Shown here piece by piece: positions 63,069 to 64,000 of a stretch of DNA of 64,000 bases. The notes under the pieces were generated by a model. The model did no database searches. It was not told the origin of the DNA and saw nothing but the letters and a program-made list of their open reading frames with translations. The position numbers and the translations under genes are program-made. The stretch spans positions 62,001 through 126,000 of the forward strand of contig NZ_VITR01000014.1 of the NCBI RefSeq assembly GCF_007827955.1, read 5' to 3'. Source of the stretch: Nitrospirillum pindoramense. Its GTDB lineage: Bacteria; Pseudomonadota; Alphaproteobacteria; Azospirillales; Azospirillaceae. Within the stretch, counting starts at the first letter, position 1. Each line of letters begins with the position of its first letter.

Positions 63069-64000
63069 TCAGAAGCGGAACTTGCTCACGAACCGGGCGT
63101 CATACCCGATGTAGCCATGGCGGCTTTCGCCCCCCAGTTCCAAGGCGATGTCGGAGTAGCGGTTACCGCCCTGGACGGTCAGCCGGGCGATGGGCCCGCC
63201 CCCGACCATGGACTGGGGCACCAGGGTGAAGCTGGAGCCACCGGCGAAGCTGGCGGTGGTGTCGCCCGCGCCATCGCCGAACACCTGCTTCCAGCCCACG
63301 GTCAGGGCCGGCTTCCACTGGAAGTCACCACCGAGCTGGGTGCCGAAGGTCAGCGCCGCCTCGGCGTTGCCCTGCTGGCCCGTGCGCTCGCCGATCTTCA
63401 GGTTGAAGGCGTCGGTTCCACCGCTTTCCTGGTGGGCGCCATCGGACAGGACGAAATAGTCCAGCGATGTCGTGGGACGCACGAACATGAAGCCCAGCGA
63501 CTGCTCATACCCCAGACCGATATGGGCATCGCCCATGTAACCGGTCCAGTGCGCGCTGGCGTCCCGCTCGAACGAGGCGCTGTCGTCATCAGTGCCGGTG
63601 AAGACGCGCGTGCTGGAGAAGCGGATGTAGCCGGCGTTCACGCTGGCGTTGGCCATCAGTCCGCCGTAGCGGTCGCGCCAGTAGGCGCCGCCGGTGAAAA
63701 CCTGGCCCTTCACCTGGTTGCCGCTGGAAGCGTCGGGGTCGTTGACCGCGGTAATCATGTAGGCGCTGGACAGGCCGACGATACCGACATTCTCGACCGA
63801 CTTCTCGTAGCCCCCCATCAGGGCCACACCATTGCCGTTGTAGCCCGGCCCCTGGTCACGGTTCTGCGACACGGCGAAGCCCAGTTCCTGGACCCAGGCG
63901 CCGCGCTTCTCATCCACCATGGCGACGGTGGGGTCGGCCTGGGTGCGGGCCAGCGCCATCATGCCGCGGTTCAGCAACTGGAACGGACCGCCGTTATAAT
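63069..64000 (-). CDS. Autotransporter beta-barrel domain protein (3' part; N-terminus outside window)
   Basis: The visible 310 residues are the C-terminal translocator barrel: alternating strands such as ALMGGYEKSVENVGIVGLSS, QVFTGGAYWRDRYGGLMANA, GYMGDAHIGLGYEQSLGF, ALTFGTQLGGDFQWKPALTV and the last strand YIGYDARFVSKFRF, ending in phenylalanine as required by the Bam machinery. The frame is open to the right edge (YNGGPFQLLNRGMMAL), so the passenger domain and signal peptide are missing. The passenger determines function and cannot be judged. Confidence 0.88.
   Translation of the reverse strand, partial: YNGGPFQLLNRGMMALARTQADPTVAMVDEKRGAWVQELGFAVSQNRDQGPGYNGNGVALMGGYEKSVENVGIVGLSSAYMITAVNDPDASSGNQVKGQVFTGGAYWRDRYGGLMANASVNAGYIRFSSTRVFTGTDDDSASFERDASAHWTGYMGDAHIGLGYEQSLGFMFVRPTTSLDYFVLSDGAHQESGGTDAFNLKIGERTGQQGNAEAALTFGTQLGGDFQWKPALTVGWKQVFGDGAGDTTASFAGGSSFTLVPQSMVGGGPIARLTVQGGNRYSDIALELGGESRHGYIGYDARFVSKFRF

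Overview
The window is GC-rich chromosomal DNA with tightly packed operons and no rRNA, tRNA, CRISPR array or insertion sequence that I can see. The gene set points to an alphaproteobacterium, probably Rhodospirillales/Azospirillaceae (inference). The indicators are a Che3/Wsp-like second chemosensory operon, egtB-egtD, class III alcohol dehydrogenase with S-formylglutathione hydrolase, small DUF883/DUF3309/DUF3008 stress proteins with EcfG-like promoters, and a 2-keto acid decarboxylase of the indolepyruvate/pyruvate decarboxylase family.

Layout. 1-1516 holds acyl-CoA dehydrogenase and the start of etfB (fatty or branched acyl-CoA oxidation), with an AraC regulator alongside (1624-2664). 2661-14213 (minus strand) is one eight-gene signalling operon: a REC-REC-kinase, a REC-PAS-kinase-REC, CheW, CheR-TPR, CheW, a CHASE3 chemoreceptor, CheA-REC and CheB. 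It has no CheY, no GGDEF protein and no DNA-binding output. 14526-20530 carries oligopeptidase A, a gluconate-type permease and the ergothioneine genes egtD and egtB. 20759-22016 is a cluster of very small stress-type proteins. 22079-25569 is a copper-handling set: a Cys/His-rich secreted protein, a Met/His-rich lipoprotein candidate, a TolC-type outer-membrane protein and a Tat-exported multicopper oxidase.

25651-30696 holds a DHA2-type transporter, an FAD amino-acid oxidase-like enzyme and a ThDP 2-keto acid decarboxylase. The last two look like consecutive steps from an (aromatic) amino acid to an aldehyde. 30822-37359 has a sugar-nucleotide-type dehydrogenase, a TetR regulator with a palindromic operator candidate, alkB, a DUF72 protein, and the glutathione-dependent formaldehyde pathway (fghA, adhC) divergent from a LysR regulator. 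37360-37921 is an AT-rich foreign-looking patch with a very short tail-collar gene.

37922-45500 is an RND efflux operon (adaptor, pump, outer-membrane factor) followed by its own two-component system. 45695-50570 has an MFS exporter, an SDR, a secreted hydrolase, a small cysteine-motif protein and a GH43 glycosidase. 50880-55361 has cysteine synthase behind a tandem-hairpin leader, a mercaptopyruvate sulfurtransferase, two tandem paralogous acetyltransferases and a FUSC-type membrane protein. 55368-64000 has two related small secreted proteins, an exported M20 amidohydrolase, coupled metC-hisI, a MASE4 hybrid kinase with a degenerate Hpt tail, and the 3' end of an autotransporter.

The most distinctive content is the chemosensory phosphorelay. 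It resembles the Che3/CheS3 system known from Rhodospirillum centenum but carries two hybrid kinases and six receiver domains. Other candidates are the oxidase/decarboxylase pair, the tandem-hairpin leader of cysK and several promoter palindromes.
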